DNA of 64,000 bases from assembly GCF_000349565.1 (NCBI RefSeq), contig NZ_KB714629.1, forward strand, positions 120,174-184,173. The letters run 5' to 3'. This document shows positions 28,390 through 37,430 of the stretch, piece after piece. The stretch is from Curtobacterium flaccumfaciens UCD-AKU (GTDB taxonomy: Bacteria > Actinomycetota > Actinomycetes > Actinomycetales > Microbacteriaceae). The notes under the pieces are model-generated. The model saw nothing but the letters and a program-made list of their open reading frames with translations. It was not told where the DNA came from and made no database searches. Each line of letters starts with the position of its first letter. Positions within the stretch are counted from its first letter, which is position 1. A program made the position numbers and the translations under genes.

Positions 28390-28419
28390 AAGGCCCCGCC
28401 GGACACCCGGCGGGGCCTT
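28390..28419 (+). terminator. terminator after the 28044 gene
   Basis: Perfect 13-bp stem AAGGCCCCGCCGG / CCGGCGGGGCCTT with loop ACAC, then TTCGTCGTGT. May serve both the 28044 gene and the opposing galM. Confidence 0.85.
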
Positions 28420-28452
28420 CGTCGTGTCAGCGGTGCGAGCCGACCGGAGTCC

Positions 28453-29385
28453 TCAGGACCAGACGCGGCGGATCCCCCACGAACCGGTCCAGGTCTCGTC
28501 CGGCTCGAGCCAGCGCAGACCTTCGCCGGAGTTCAGGGCGTTCGCGGGTGCCGTCATCGGTTCGACCGCGACGGCCAGGCCCTTCCCGTCGCCGCGCGGG
28601 TACTCGCGCGACGTGAAGACCTGCACGTACGGGAACGAGGCGTCCTGCCAGAGCTCCACCCCGTCGCCCTCGGGCCCGTGCATCGTCGTGCGGCGGATCC
28701 CCTCGGCGTCGGGGGTGACGTCCGTGTACGCGGTGTCGAGGTCCGAGTCCCCGGCCCGCCGGCCCTGACGGAGGTCGTACGGCGTGCCCTCGACCGGCAC
28801 CGACCCGTTCGGCACCTTCTGCTCGTCGACGGTGAACGCGGTCGCGGCGTCGAGCGTGACGACCAGGTCGTCGGCGGGGGTGTCACCGGCACGCAGGTAC
28901 GGGTGCGCGCCGACGGCGAAGGGTGCGCGGACGCCCGAGCGGTTCGTGACCTCGTGCGTGACACGGATGCCGTCGTCGACGAGCTCGTGCAGCACGCGCG
29001 TCTCGAGGGTGAAGGGCCACCCGTGCTGCGGGTGGATCGTCGCTTCTTGCTGGATCGAGGTCTCGGTCTGCGACACCACCCGGTACGGGGCGAAGCGGAG
29101 CAGCCCGTGCGAGGCGTTGCCGTACTTCGGCTCCGAGATGTCGAGCTGCTGCCGCTTGCCCTCGAGCTCCCACACACCACCGGCGACGCGGTTCGGCCAG
29201 GGCGCCAGGACGATGCCGTTCGCGCCCGGCGGCTGCTCGGTGACGGGGAACGGCTCGGTGATGTCGAAGCCGGCGACACGGAGTTCGCGGATGCCCGCGG
29301 CGACCTCGGTGACCACGGCTTCGACGACCCCGTCGGGTCCGGCGTGGTGGAGGCGGTACTGGCCACCAGTGGGTGCTGCGGTCAT
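28453..29385 (-). CDS. galM: aldose 1-epimerase (galactose mutarotase)
   Basis: 310 residues; ATG 29385 overlaps the deoR-type stop (ATGA) and has an AAGGAAG site. Interconverts alpha and beta anomers of galactose and other aldoses, feeding the alpha form to galactokinase. Family residues: Asn/Arg in PWPNRVAGG, His in NASHGLLRF, the catalytic base region VGAHPYLRAG, and Glu in VAVEPMTAP. Lies opposite galT-galK and is probably co-regulated through the DeoR-type regulator it is coupled to. Confidence 0.93.
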   Translation of the reverse strand: MTAAPTGGQYRLHHAGPDGVVEAVVTEVAAGIRELRVAGFDITEPFPVTEQPPGANGIVLAPWPNRVAGGVWELEGKRQQLDISEPKYGNASHGLLRFAPYRVVSQTETSIQQEATIHPQHGWPFTLETRVLHELVDDGIRVTHEVTNRSGVRAPFAVGAHPYLRAGDTPADDLVVTLDAATAFTVDEQKVPNGSVPVEGTPYDLRQGRRAGDSDLDTAYTDVTPDAEGIRRTTMHGPEGDGVELWQDASFPYVQVFTSREYPRGDGKGLAVAVEPMTAPANALNSGEGLRWLEPDETWTGSWGIRRVWS

Positions 29386-30236
29386 GGGGTGTTCTTCCTT
29401 CCGGCTGGTTCGGTGCGCTGCTCGCCGTCGGCGACGATCACCTGGGCCCCGGCCGCCCGGATCGTGGCGACCGCGTCGGCGTCGGCCTCGGCGGTGACGA
29501 CGACGTCGATGTCCTCGAGCGCGCGGACGACCCCGATGTGGGCCCGGCCGAACTTCGACCCGTCCGCGACCACGACGGTACGCCGGGCCGTCGTGGCGAG
29601 CATCCGCTTGGCCTCGGTCTCGGGCAGGTTCACGTTCGTCAGGCCGTGGTCGACGTCGAGGCCGGTGCCGCCGAGGAACACGAGGTCGGCCGCGATCATC
29701 GGCAGGACGGCGCCGTTGAAGGGTGCGACGAGCGAGTGCTGCAGGGGCCGGAGGGTGCCGCCGGTGACGATCACGGTGAAGCGCGGGACCGCTCGCTCGA
29801 GCGCGAGCGCGGTGGTGAGGGAGTTCGTCACGACGGTGACGCCCGTGAGCTCGGTCCGGGCCACGAGCGCCTCGGCGACGGCGGCCGGCGTGGTGCCGAC
29901 GTCGAGGACGACGCACTCCCCCGGACGCACCAGCGCCGCGGCCGCACGGCCGATGGCCGCCTTGGCCACCTGGTGCTCGACGGCGGTCTCCTCGAAGGGG
30001 CGCTCGGTGGAGCCGGCCCCGAGGCGGACCGCGCCCCCGTGCACCCGGCGGATCCGGGCCTCCTGGTCGAGGACGGCGAGGTCCTGGCGGACGGTCACCT
30101 CGCTGGTGCCGAGGGACGCGGCCAACGCGGCCGTCCGGACCATGCCCGGGGCACCGTCGACGATCGCGACGATGCGGTCCTGCCGCAGGGGCGCGGGCAG
30201 CGCGCCGGCGAGGAAGGAGAGGTCGGCGTCCGTCAT
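29382..30236 (-). CDS. DeoR-family transcriptional regulator of galactose genes
   Basis: 284 residues from ATG 30236, which follows GAAACT by six bases; a TTG at 30272 is less likely. The N-terminal winged helix has RTAALAASLGTSEVTVRQDL and the DeoR signature ending IRRVHGGAV. The C-terminal sugar-phosphate sensing domain has VVLDVGTTPAAVAEAL, VVTNSLTTAL, VIVTGGTLRP and VVVADGSKFGR. DeoR regulators of this type are usually repressors released by a phosphorylated sugar, here possibly galactose 1-phosphate or a derivative (inference). Divergent from galT-galK with a shared 64-bp control region. Confidence 0.92.
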   Translation of the reverse strand: MTDADLSFLAGALPAPLRQDRIVAIVDGAPGMVRTAALAASLGTSEVTVRQDLAVLDQEARIRRVHGGAVRLGAGSTERPFEETAVEHQVAKAAIGRAAAALVRPGECVVLDVGTTPAAVAEALVARTELTGVTVVTNSLTTALALERAVPRFTVIVTGGTLRPLQHSLVAPFNGAVLPMIAADLVFLGGTGLDVDHGLTNVNLPETEAKRMLATTARRTVVVADGSKFGRAHIGVVRALEDIDVVVTAEADADAVATIRAAGAQVIVADGEQRTEPAGRKNTP

Positions 30237-30242
30237 GTGGAC

Positions 30243-30294
30243 AGTTTCGCTTGCTTCCGATGTCCTTCGCAACGCTTCGGATGGGCGCTAGGCT
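30243..30294. promoter_or_regulatory. divergent gal promoters and direct-repeat operator
   Basis: Plus-strand TAGGCT (30289-30294) lies six bases before the galT GTG. Minus-strand GAAACT (30248-30243) lies six bases before the deoR ATG. Between them two near-identical 10-mers, GCTTCCGATG (30253-30262) and GCTTCGGATG (30274-30283), are 21 bp apart, two helical turns. A DeoR-type protein bound there would cover both promoters. Confidence 0.65.
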
Positions 30295-30300
30295 GTTCCG

Positions 30301-31398
30301 GTGATCACCAAGCGCGTGACGAAGCTCGCGGACGGCCGCGACCTCTTCTACTTCGACGACGCCGACTCGACGCTGCCCGCGGAACGCAGCATCGACGACC
30401 GCGTGCTCGACCCGCGGCCCGAGACGGCGCGGATGCGGCAGGACGTCCTGACGGGTGAGTGGGTGTCGATCGCTGCGTCCCGGCAGAACCGTGTGTTCCT
30501 GCCACCGGCCGACCAGGACCCGCTCGCGCCCCAGAGCCCGGCCAACCCGTCCGAGATCCCGAGCCGCTACGACGTCGCGGTGTTCGAGAACCGCTCGCCG
30601 TCGTTCGGCCCGCTGCTCGAAGCCGACGACGCCCCCGAGTCGCTCGAGTCCCTGAGCGACGTCGGCCTGAACCGCCAGCTCCGCTCGATCGGCCGGTGCG
30701 AGGTCGTGTGCTTCTCCCCCGAGACCTCGGGTTCCTTCGCCTCCATCTCCGAGTCGCGTGCCCGCACCGTCGTCGAAGCCTGGGCCGACCGCACCGCCGC
30801 GCTCTCCGCGATGCCGGGCATCCAGCAGGTGTTCCCCTTCGAGAACCGGGGCGAGGCGATCGGCGTCACGCTGCACCACCCGCACGGGCAGATCTACTCG
30901 TACCCGTACATCACGCCGCGCACCCAGCGCCTGCTCGCGAGCATCGAGCGGTTCGGGCCGGACCTGTTCGAGCAGCACCTCGCGAACGAGCGGGGTTCCG
31001 AGCGGGTCGTCCTCGCCGGCGAGCACTTCACCGCCTTCGTCCCGTTCGCCGCGCGCTGGCCCATCGAGATCCACATGCTGCCGCACCGCCACGTGCCCGA
31101 CTTCGCCGGCCTGACCGACGCCGAGAAGGACGAGCTGGCGCACATGCACCTCCGGCTCACCCGTGGGCTCGACGCGCTCTACGGCGACCCGACGCCGTAC
31201 ATCGCCGCGTGGCACCAGGCGCCGGTGCACACCGCCCGCGACACCGTGCGGCTGATGCTGCAGATCACCTCGCCGCGACGCGCGGCGGACAAGTTGAAGT
31301 TCCTGGCCGGCAGCGAAGCCGCCATGGGCGCCTGGATCGGGGACCTCGTGCCCGAGAAGGCGGCCGAGTTCATCCGACAAGGAGTCGAGCGCGCATGA
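30301..31398 (+). CDS. galT: galactose-1-phosphate uridylyltransferase
   Basis: 365 residues from GTG 30301, a leaderless start six bases after TAGGCT. Transfers UMP from UDP-glucose to galactose 1-phosphate in the Leloir pathway. Carries MRQDVLTGEWVSIAASRQNR at 46-65, FENRSPSF and the nucleophile motif HHPHGQIY, whose second His is uridylylated. The C-terminal half has EIHMLPHRHVPDF and AAWHQAPVH. The zinc-type cysteines of some GalT proteins are not obvious near the N-terminus. Its stop overlaps galK (ATGA). No galE lies in the window. Confidence 0.96.
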   Translation: MITKRVTKLADGRDLFYFDDADSTLPAERSIDDRVLDPRPETARMRQDVLTGEWVSIAASRQNRVFLPPADQDPLAPQSPANPSEIPSRYDVAVFENRSPSFGPLLEADDAPESLESLSDVGLNRQLRSIGRCEVVCFSPETSGSFASISESRARTVVEAWADRTAALSAMPGIQQVFPFENRGEAIGVTLHHPHGQIYSYPYITPRTQRLLASIERFGPDLFEQHLANERGSERVVLAGEHFTAFVPFAARWPIEIHMLPHRHVPDFAGLTDAEKDELAHMHLRLTRGLDALYGDPTPYIAAWHQAPVHTARDTVRLMLQITSPRRAADKLKFLAGSEAAMGAWIGDLVPEKAAEFIRQGVERA

Positions 31399-32534
31399 CG
31401 TTCCAGCAGGTCTACGGGTACGAGCCGACGGTGCGGTACTCCGCACCGGGTCGCGTCAACCTGATCGGTGAGCACACCGACTACAACGACGGCTACGTGT
31501 TGCCCTTCGCGATCGACCGTCGCACCACCGCGTCCATCGCCCAGCGCGACGACCGGATGATCCGCGTCGCATCGGCCTTCGACGCCGCGAGCGAGCCTGT
31601 CGCGCTGTCCCTCGACGACCTGTCGCCCGGGGCCATGGACGGCTGGTCGGCCTACGTCTTCGGGATCGCCTGGGCCCTGCGCGAGCAGGCGGGTGCCGAT
31701 CTGAGCGACAAGACCGGGTTCGACGTCTTCATCGAGTCCGAGGTCCCGGTCGGCGCCGGCCTGTCGTCCAGTGCCGCGATCGAGTGCGGTGTCGCGCTGG
31801 CGTTCAACGACCTGTGGGCACTCGGCCTCGACCGGAAGTCCCTGGCGCGCGTCGGGCAGTACTCGGAGAACCACGCTGTGGGCGCCCCCACGGGGATCAT
31901 GGACCAGTCGGCCTCGCTGCTCGGCGAGCAGGACGCCGTCGTGTTCCTCGACTGCCGCACGCTCGACACCGCCGTCGTCGACCTGGCGCTCGAAGCGAAC
32001 GGGCTCGAGGTCCTGGTGATCGACACCCGTGTCGAGCACGCCCACGCGACCGGTGGCTACGCCGCTCGTCGGGCCTCGTGCGAGAAGGGCGCCGAGGTGC
32101 TCGGCGTCGAGGCACTGCGTGACGTCAGCATCGAGGACCTGCCCCGTGCGCAGGAGCTCCTGGACGACGAGACCTTCCGTCGTGTGCGGCACATCGTGAC
32201 CGAGGACCAGCGTGTCCTGGACACCGTCCGCACCCTGCGCGAACAGGGCCCCCGGGCGATCGGTCCGCTGCTGGTCGCGTCGCACGAGTCGATGCGCGAC
32301 GACTTCGAGATCTCCGTTCCGGAGCTCGACCTGGCCGTCGCGACGGCGGTCGAGCACGGTGCCGTCGGGGCCCGCATGACCGGTGGCGGGTTCGGCGGTG
32401 CGGCGATCGCGCTCGTCGACCAGGCGTCGCGTGACGCGATCGCCGCAGCGGTCACCGCCGCGTTCGCCGACGCCGGGTACCGCGAGCCGAACGTGTTCAC
32501 GGTGCGCGCCGCGCAGGGCGCTCGGCGCGACTGA
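31395..32534 (+). CDS. galK: galactokinase
   Basis: 379 residues; ATG 31395 overlaps the galT stop. Phosphorylates alpha-galactose with ATP. The galactokinase signature GRVNLIGEHTDYNDGYVLP is at residues 21-39. The GHMP ATP-binding loop is VPVGAGLSSSAAIE (about 118-131). A further motif, GARMTGGGFGGAAIAL, is near the C-terminus. It acts between GalM and GalT, all three encoded here. Confidence 0.97.
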   Translation: MTFQQVYGYEPTVRYSAPGRVNLIGEHTDYNDGYVLPFAIDRRTTASIAQRDDRMIRVASAFDAASEPVALSLDDLSPGAMDGWSAYVFGIAWALREQAGADLSDKTGFDVFIESEVPVGAGLSSSAAIECGVALAFNDLWALGLDRKSLARVGQYSENHAVGAPTGIMDQSASLLGEQDAVVFLDCRTLDTAVVDLALEANGLEVLVIDTRVEHAHATGGYAARRASCEKGAEVLGVEALRDVSIEDLPRAQELLDDETFRRVRHIVTEDQRVLDTVRTLREQGPRAIGPLLVASHESMRDDFEISVPELDLAVATAVEHGAVGARMTGGGFGGAAIALVDQASRDAIAAAVTAAFADAGYREPNVFTVRAAQGARRD

Positions 32535-32600
32535 CGGCTGCGGCTGCGGCTGCGGCGGGCGCGCTCGGCCGCTCGGCGTTCGGCCGCTCGGCGCTCGACG

Positions 32601-32660
32601 TTTCGCGCTCAGCGACAGGTCACGCGGCGATCAGCCCGTGAGCTGTCGTTCAGCGCGAAA
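32601..32660. terminator. long inverted repeat between galK and the 32715 gene
   Basis: Arms 32601-32624 and 32637-32660, 24 nt each with 21 pairs, loop 12. It lies between convergent genes and may end transcription from both sides. Just upstream (32535-32550) is a CGGCTG triplet run. Confidence 0.65.
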
Positions 32661-32714
32661 GCACGGCGAGGCCGGACGAGCCGTGCCCGCCGCGCGCTCG
32701 ACGGCTCGGCCGAC

Positions 32715-33164
32715 TCAGCCGAGGTAGTCCGCGTACCGGACGTGCTCCACGACGTTCCCGAGCACGAACGGGTGCGCCCGACCGTGCACCACGGCCCACT
32801 CCACCCACGTGGACTGCGCCGGCATGAGCAGCCACACCAGCGCGGTGGTCCCGAGCACGGCGGCCAGGGTCAGGCCCATCACGGTGTGCTCGTCGAACCG
32901 GGCTGCCCCACGGCGGGCGATCGCGACGACGAACCCGACGACTGCGAACCCCACCGTCGCGAGCGTCCACCCGAACCAGGGACCCGACGTGAACGTGTAC
33001 TCCTGGCCGGCGTGCACGAAGGTCGTCGCCCAGGTCGACCCCGGAGCCTGGAACAGCACGCAGATCGCCACGATGACGATCAGCCACCGGGCGTCCTTGG
33101 TCAGTTGCGACGGCTCGGGCCGGGGTCGCATCACCGGCGCCGTCTGCAGTCGTTCGTCCCCCAT
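32715..33164 (-). CDS. hypothetical four-helix membrane protein
   Basis: 149 residues from ATG 33164. Four hydrophobic segments at about 27-42, 63-83, 95-113 and a weaker 118-130 (WLIVIVAICVLFQ, LATVGFAVVGFVVAIA, MGLTLAAVLGTTALVWLL). The N-terminus is polar and Pro/Arg-rich. No family or function recognised. Stands alone, facing galK. Confidence 0.7.
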   Translation of the reverse strand: MGDERLQTAPVMRPRPEPSQLTKDARWLIVIVAICVLFQAPGSTWATTFVHAGQEYTFTSGPWFGWTLATVGFAVVGFVVAIARRGAARFDEHTVMGLTLAAVLGTTALVWLLMPAQSTWVEWAVVHGRAHPFVLGNVVEHVRYADYLG

Positions 33165-33246
33165 GCGGCGACCGTAGCACCGGCGGGGTGCACTTCGTGA
33201 GCGCGCCGAGCCTCGCGCGACCGCCGCGCGCGACCGCGACCGCGCG

Positions 33247-34170
33247 CTACGACAACTGGCGCTCGGCGGCCTCGACCACGTTCTTCATCAGCATCGCGCG
33301 GGTCATCGGCCCGACGCCGCCGGGAGTCGGCGACAGGAAGCCCGCGACCGATGCGACCGCGGGGTCGACGTCGCCGTGCAGCTTCGCCTTGCCGGTCTCC
33401 TCGTTGACCACGCGGGTGATGCCCACGTCGATCACGGCGGCACCGGGCTGCACCCAGTCCGGCTTGACGAGCCCGGCGACCCCGGCAGCGGCGACGATGA
33501 TGTCGGCGCGACGGCACTCCGCGGCGACGTCGGCGGTCAGCGAGTGCGTCAGGGTCGCGGTGGCCTCGAGTCGCGTGAGCAGCAGGCCGAGCGGCCGTCC
33601 GACGGTCAGCCCCTGGCCGATGATCGTCACGTGCGCACCACGGATCGGGATCTCGTACGCGTCGAGCATCGCGACGATGCCCCGCGGGGTGCACGGCAGC
33701 GGTGCGTCGATCGTGCCGGCACCACCCGGCACGGCGAGCACCAGCTCGCCGAGGTTCGTCGGGTGCAGGCCGTCGGCGTCCTTCGCCGGGTCCATCAGCT
33801 CGAGCATCGGCGTCGGGTCGATGCCCTGCGGCAGCGGGAGCTGCACGATGAAGGCGGTGACGCGGGGGTCGTCGTTCATCTGCAGGATCGCGGCCCGGAT
33901 GTCCGCGGCGCTCGCGGACGACGGCAGGTCGATGCGGTGCGAGTCGAGGCCGATCGACGCCGAGTCGCGGTGCTTGCCCGCGACGTAGGACATCGAGCCG
34001 GGGTTCGCGCCGACCATGATCGTGCCGAGGCCCGGACGGATGCCGTGCTCGTGCAGGCGGTCGATCCGGCCCCGCAGTTCGTCGAGCGTCCGGGCGGCGA
34101 GGGCCGTGCCGTCGATGCGGACGGCGCTGCCCTCTCCGGCCCAGAGCGTCCGAGGGATCGTGCCGCTCAC
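33247..34170 (-). CDS. folD: methylenetetrahydrofolate dehydrogenase/cyclohydrolase FolD
   Basis: 307 residues; GTG 34170 overlaps the glyA stop (GTGA). Bifunctional enzyme interconverting methylene-, methenyl- and formyl-tetrahydrofolate, NADP-dependent. Motifs: [15 protein letters not shown] with the catalytic Lys, [29 protein letters not shown] for the dinucleotide, and [20 protein letters not shown] at the end. Works directly with GlyA, which supplies methylene-tetrahydrofolate from serine. Expression should follow the ZTP riboswitch ahead of glyA. Confidence 0.96.
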   Translation of the reverse strand: MSGTIPRTLWAGEGSAVRIDGTALAARTLDELRGRIDRLHEHGIRPGLGTIMVGANPGSMSYVAGKHRDSASIGLDSHRIDLPSSASAADIRAAILQMNDDPRVTAFIVQLPLPQGIDPTPMLELMDPAKDADGLHPTNLGELVLAVPGGAGTIDAPLPCTPRGIVAMLDAYEIPIRGAHVTIIGQGLTVGRPLGLLLTRLEATATLTHSLTADVAAECRRADIIVAAAGVAGLVKPDWVQPGAAVIDVGITRVVNEETGKAKLHGDVDPAVASVAGFLSPTPGGVGPMTRAMLMKNVVEAAERQLS

Positions 34171-35489
34171 GCGTACAGCGGGAACGCGTCGGTCAGGACC
34201 TTCACGCGGGCCGAGAGCGCTGCGACGTCCGGGTTCGGCATGAGGGTCAGCGCGATGATGTCGGCCACCTCGGTGAACTCGGCGTCGCCGAAGCCGCGGG
34301 TCGCCAGCGCCGAGGTGCCGATGCGGACACCCGAGGTGACCATCGGCGGGCGCGGGTCGAACGGCACGGAGTTGCGGTTCACGGTGATGCCGACCTCGTG
34401 CAGCAGGTCTTCGGCCTGCTTGCCGTCGACCTCGGACGCGCGCAGGTCGACGAGCACCAGGTGCACGTCGGTGCCACCGGTGAGCACGTCGATGCCCGCG
34501 GCCTTGGCGTCGTCCGCGGTCAGGCGGGCGGCGAGGGCCTGGGCGCCGCGGATCGTGCGCTCCTGACGGTCCTTGAACTCGGGGGTGCCGGCGAGCAGGA
34601 ACGCGGTGGCCTTGGCGGCGATCACGTGCATGAGCGGGCCGCCCTGCTGGCCCGGGAAGACCGCGGAGTTCAGCTTCTTGAACAGGGTCTCGTCGTTCGA
34701 CAGGATGATGCCCGAGCGGGGGCCGCCGAGGGTCTTGTGGACCGTCGACGAGACGACGTGGGCGTGCGGGACCGGGGACGGGTGCAGCCCGGCGGCGACG
34801 AGACCGGCGAAGTGCGCCATGTCGACCCAGAGCTTCGCGCCGACCTCGTCCGCGATCTCGCGGAACTTCGCGAAGTCGAGCTGGCGCGGGTAGGCGGACC
34901 AACCGGCGATCAGGACCTTCGGCTGGTGCTCGATGGCCTTGGCGCGGATGTCGTCGTAGTCGACCTCGAACGTCTCGGGGTCGACGCCGTACGCCACGGC
35001 GTTGTAGATGCGGCCGGAGAAGTTGAGCTTCATGCCGTGGGTCAGGTGACCGCCGTGCGCGAGCTCGAGGCCGAGGATGGTGTCGCCGGCCGAGGCGATG
35101 GCGTGCAGGACAGCGGCGTTGGCCGTGGCCCCGGAGTGCGGCTGGACGTTGGCGTACTCGGCACCGAACAGCGCCTTGGCACGGTCGATGGCGAGCTGCT
35201 CGGCGACGTCGACGTACTCGCAGCCGCCGTAGTAGCGCTTGCCCGGGTAGCCCTCGGCGTACTTGTTGGTGAGCACTGAGCCCTGCGACTCGAGCACGGC
35301 ACGCGGCACGAAGTTCTCGGACGCGATCATCTCGAGGGTGTCGCGCTGGCGGCCGAGCTCCTGCTGCAGGACGGCGGCGATCTCGGGGTCGACCTCGGTG
35401 AGCGGGGCGTTGAACGCGGCGCGGGCGGCGGCCTGCTCGGCCACCTCGGCAGAGTCGGAGACGAACGGGGGCAGATCGGCAATGGACAC
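34167..35489 (-). CDS. glyA: serine hydroxymethyltransferase
   Basis: 440 residues from GTG 35489, with TAGGAG five bases upstream. PLP enzyme converting serine and tetrahydrofolate to glycine and methylene-tetrahydrofolate. Motifs: [27 protein letters not shown], the PLP-lysine segment [16 protein letters not shown], and [15 protein letters not shown] near the C-terminus. Slightly longer N-terminus than the E. coli enzyme. Its mRNA carries a ZTP riboswitch, tying expression to purine and 10-formyl-tetrahydrofolate status. Confidence 0.97.
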   Translation of the reverse strand: MSIADLPPFVSDSAEVAEQAAARAAFNAPLTEVDPEIAAVLQQELGRQRDTLEMIASENFVPRAVLESQGSVLTNKYAEGYPGKRYYGGCEYVDVAEQLAIDRAKALFGAEYANVQPHSGATANAAVLHAIASAGDTILGLELAHGGHLTHGMKLNFSGRIYNAVAYGVDPETFEVDYDDIRAKAIEHQPKVLIAGWSAYPRQLDFAKFREIADEVGAKLWVDMAHFAGLVAAGLHPSPVPHAHVVSSTVHKTLGGPRSGIILSNDETLFKKLNSAVFPGQQGGPLMHVIAAKATAFLLAGTPEFKDRQERTIRGAQALAARLTADDAKAAGIDVLTGGTDVHLVLVDLRASEVDGKQAEDLLHEVGITVNRNSVPFDPRPPMVTSGVRIGTSALATRGFGDAEFTEVADIIALTLMPNPDVAALSARVKVLTDAFPLYA

Positions 35490-35544
35490 GGGACTCCTAC
35501 GGTGTGCGGACGACCAGCTGGTCGCACTCGGACGGTCGGTCGGT

Positions 35545-35618
35545 GCAGCCCAGGCGTACGGCCGCGCACCGTGTCTTTGTCGCTCCCTGATGGTGACCCA
35601 TCCAACGCCAGTCGCGAC
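35545..35618 (-). ncRNA. ZTP (pfl) riboswitch controlling glyA-folD
   Basis: On the minus strand, CGACTGGCG (35614-35606), then a hairpin GATGGGTCACCATC-type arm and GGGAGCGAC, and 3' of a short linker GGCCGTACGCCTGGGC ending at 35548. These are the two conserved halves of the pfl motif, which senses ZTP/ZMP when 10-formyl-tetrahydrofolate is short. The linked genes, glyA and folD, are classic targets. About 55 bases separate it from the glyA start, room for an expression platform. Confidence 0.9.
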
Positions 35619-35624
35619 GTGACG

Positions 35625-35654
35625 ATCGTACCGAGCGACCCCGCCCTGTGTCAC
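35625..35654 (-). promoter_or_regulatory. glyA promoter
   Basis: Minus-strand GTGACA (35654-35649) and TACGAT (35630-35625) are separated by 18 bases. The start would be near 35618, just at the 5' edge of the riboswitch. Confidence 0.65.
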
Positions 35655-35663
35655 CCTGGATGC

Positions 35664-35969
35664 ATGACGCTGCTCTCGCCCGACGTGGACGAACGGACCA
35701 CCACGGACGAACGGACCGGTGCACGGGCGGACACCCCGTGGGTCACCGTGGTCTGGGACGACCCGGTCAACCTGATGTCCTACGTCACCTACGTCTTCCA
35801 GCAGCACTTCGGGTTCTCGCGCGCGCAGGCCGAGCGGCTCATGCACCAGGTGAACGACGACGGCCGCGCGATCGTGGCAACGGGCCCGCGCGAGTCGATG
35901 GAGGCCCACGTCCAGTCGATGCACGGCTACGGCCTGCAGGCGACCGTCGACAAGGCCCCCGAAGCGTGA
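35664..35969 (+). CDS. clpS: ATP-dependent Clp protease adaptor ClpS
   Basis: 101 residues, ATG 35664, six bases after CACCCT. Delivers N-degron proteins to ClpAP/ClpCP. A variable acidic N-terminus of about 24 residues precedes [20 protein letters not shown], the ClpS fold opening, in which the DDPVN segment contacts the N-terminal residue. [17 protein letters not shown] and a C-terminal [15 protein letters not shown] complete the domain. Its stop overlaps the DUF2017 gene (GTGA), an arrangement common in actinobacteria. Confidence 0.95.
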   Translation: MTLLSPDVDERTTTDERTGARADTPWVTVVWDDPVNLMSYVTYVFQQHFGFSRAQAERLMHQVNDDGRAIVATGPRESMEAHVQSMHGYGLQATVDKAPEA

Positions 35970-36439
35970 TCCCGTTCGTCCGCCGCGCCGACGGCGTCCA
36001 CCTCGGCCTGTCCTCCGGCGAGCGCGACCTGCTCGCCTCGCTCACCGAGCAGCTGCGGCAGGTGCTCGGCGGCGACCTGTCCGCCGACCCGATCAGCGAG
36101 CGGATGTTCCCGGACGCCTACCCCGGTGACGACGAGGCGAGCGCAGAGTTCCGGAAGTACACGCAGTCCGACCTGCTCACGCAGAAGACGACGAACGCCT
36201 CGATCGTGCACGAGTGGCTGACGGGCACCCGCGACGGTTCGCTCGACGCCGAGGACGAGCAGGCGTGGCTCCGCACCCTCACCGACCTGCGGCTGACGAT
36301 CGCCGACCGGCTGGGCATCGAGGACGCCGACGACGAGGAGCGCTCGGTCGAGGCCGACGCGGGCGTCGGCCTGCGCGACGTCTACGACTGGCTCGGCTTC
36401 GTACAGGAACACCTGGTCGTCACGCTCACGTCGCGCTGA
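35966..36439 (+). CDS. DUF2017 protein coupled to clpS
   Basis: 157 residues from GTG 35966, overlapping the clpS stop. Starts [20 protein letters not shown], the usual opening of this family. Helical and acidic, with [18 protein letters not shown] and a C-terminal [17 protein letters not shown]. The function is not established. Constant pairing with clpS in actinobacteria suggests a part in ClpS-dependent proteolysis. A recurrent GGCCTGGAGGC motif lies 8 bases after the stop. Confidence 0.88.
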   Translation: MIPFVRRADGVHLGLSSGERDLLASLTEQLRQVLGGDLSADPISERMFPDAYPGDDEASAEFRKYTQSDLLTQKTTNASIVHEWLTGTRDGSLDAEDEQAWLRTLTDLRLTIADRLGIEDADDEERSVEADAGVGLRDVYDWLGFVQEHLVVTLTSR

Positions 36440-36482
36440 CGGCCCACGGCCTGGAGGCCCGGATCACCTCCGGCGCGACGGG

Positions 36483-37355
36483 TCACCCCAGCAGGTCGTC
36501 GCGGTGGGCTCGCGCCCAGTCGGCCAGGCTCCGCGGTGCGGTGCCGGTGATGCGCAGGACGTCGGCGCTCATCACGTCGACGCCGTCGAGGCCGCGGCGG
36601 ACGACCCGGCCGAACTGCTGCCGGAGCCCCTCGGCCTGCCAGGCGGGCACCCCGCTCAGGCGCAGCACAGCGGCGTAGACCCGGCTCGGCAGGTGCAGGG
36701 GGCGCACGGGTCGGCCGAGCCCTTCGGCGAGCGCGGCGGCGACACCCCGCGCATCGAGCAGGTCCGGGCCGGTGAGCACCGGTTCGGTGCCGTCGTGGCT
36801 GTCCTCGGTCAGCACCAGCGCCGCCGTCCGGGCGATGTCCTCGGTGTCGATCCAGCCGATCACCCCGCGGCCCGTGGTGTGCGGGAACCACCCCCGTCGG
36901 ATCGCCGGTGCCGAGGGCTGCACGTTCGTCATGAACGACGAGGGGTGCAGGATCGTCCACGCCAGCCCGCTCTCGCGCACCAGCCGGTCGGTGTGCCAGG
37001 CGGCGCTCGCCCACGACATCGGGGAGTGCTCGGCGGCGTCTCCGCCCGACAGCTGCACGATCCGTCCGACCCCGGACCGCTGTGCCGCTCGGACCCCGCT
37101 GGCGCCCTGCTCCCGCTGCCGCTGGCTGACAGGCGTCACGAGGAAGAAGCGGTCGGCCCCGTCGAGCGCCGCGGTGAGCGCGTCCTCGTCGTCCAGGTCG
37201 GCCAGGCGACCGTCGATGCCGCGTGCCCGGAGCGCGTCGACCTGCTCGGGGCGTCGGACCACTGCGCGGACCGTCACCCCTGCCGCCCGCAGCAGCTCCG
37301 CGGTCTTGCCGCCGACGTCCCCGGTCACGCCGGTGACCGCCACGATCTCGCCCAT
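36483..37355 (-). CDS. NmrA-like NAD(P)-binding oxidoreductase
   Basis: 290 residues from ATG 37355, which has a GAGGAG site; an in-frame start 18 bases upstream is less well placed. The Rossmann opening VAVTGVTGDVGGKTAELL and ADRFFLVTPVS are typical of atypical short-chain dehydrogenases of the NmrA/SDR-a5 type. ILHPSSFMTNVQ and GWIDTEDIARTAALVL follow. Such proteins act as quinone or NADPH-linked reductases or redox sensors; substrate unknown. Divergent from a MarR-type gene with a perfect palindrome between them, so probably its target. Confidence 0.88.
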   Translation of the reverse strand: MGEIVAVTGVTGDVGGKTAELLRAAGVTVRAVVRRPEQVDALRARGIDGRLADLDDEDALTAALDGADRFFLVTPVSQRQREQGASGVRAAQRSGVGRIVQLSGGDAAEHSPMSWASAAWHTDRLVRESGLAWTILHPSSFMTNVQPSAPAIRRGWFPHTTGRGVIGWIDTEDIARTAALVLTEDSHDGTEPVLTGPDLLDARGVAAALAEGLGRPVRPLHLPSRVYAAVLRLSGVPAWQAEGLRQQFGRVVRRGLDGVDVMSADVLRITGTAPRSLADWARAHRDDLLG

Positions 37356-37380
37356 GTCTGCTCCTCGTCCCACTGACCCG

Positions 37381-37424
37381 TTCTGGTATCAGTTTCCTGA
37401 TACCAGAACGTACGCCGGTACGAT
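37381..37424. promoter_or_regulatory. 28-bp palindromic operator and MarR-gene -10
   Basis: TTCTGGTATCAG (37381-37392), four bases TTTC, CTGATACCAGAA (37397-37408): a perfect 12+12 palindrome. TACGAT at 37419-37424, six bases before the GTG at 37431, is the regulator's -10. The palindrome covers its -35 position and lies just ahead of the reductase start, as expected for an autoregulating MarR repressor. Confidence 0.85.
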
Positions 37425-37430
37425 CGCCCC

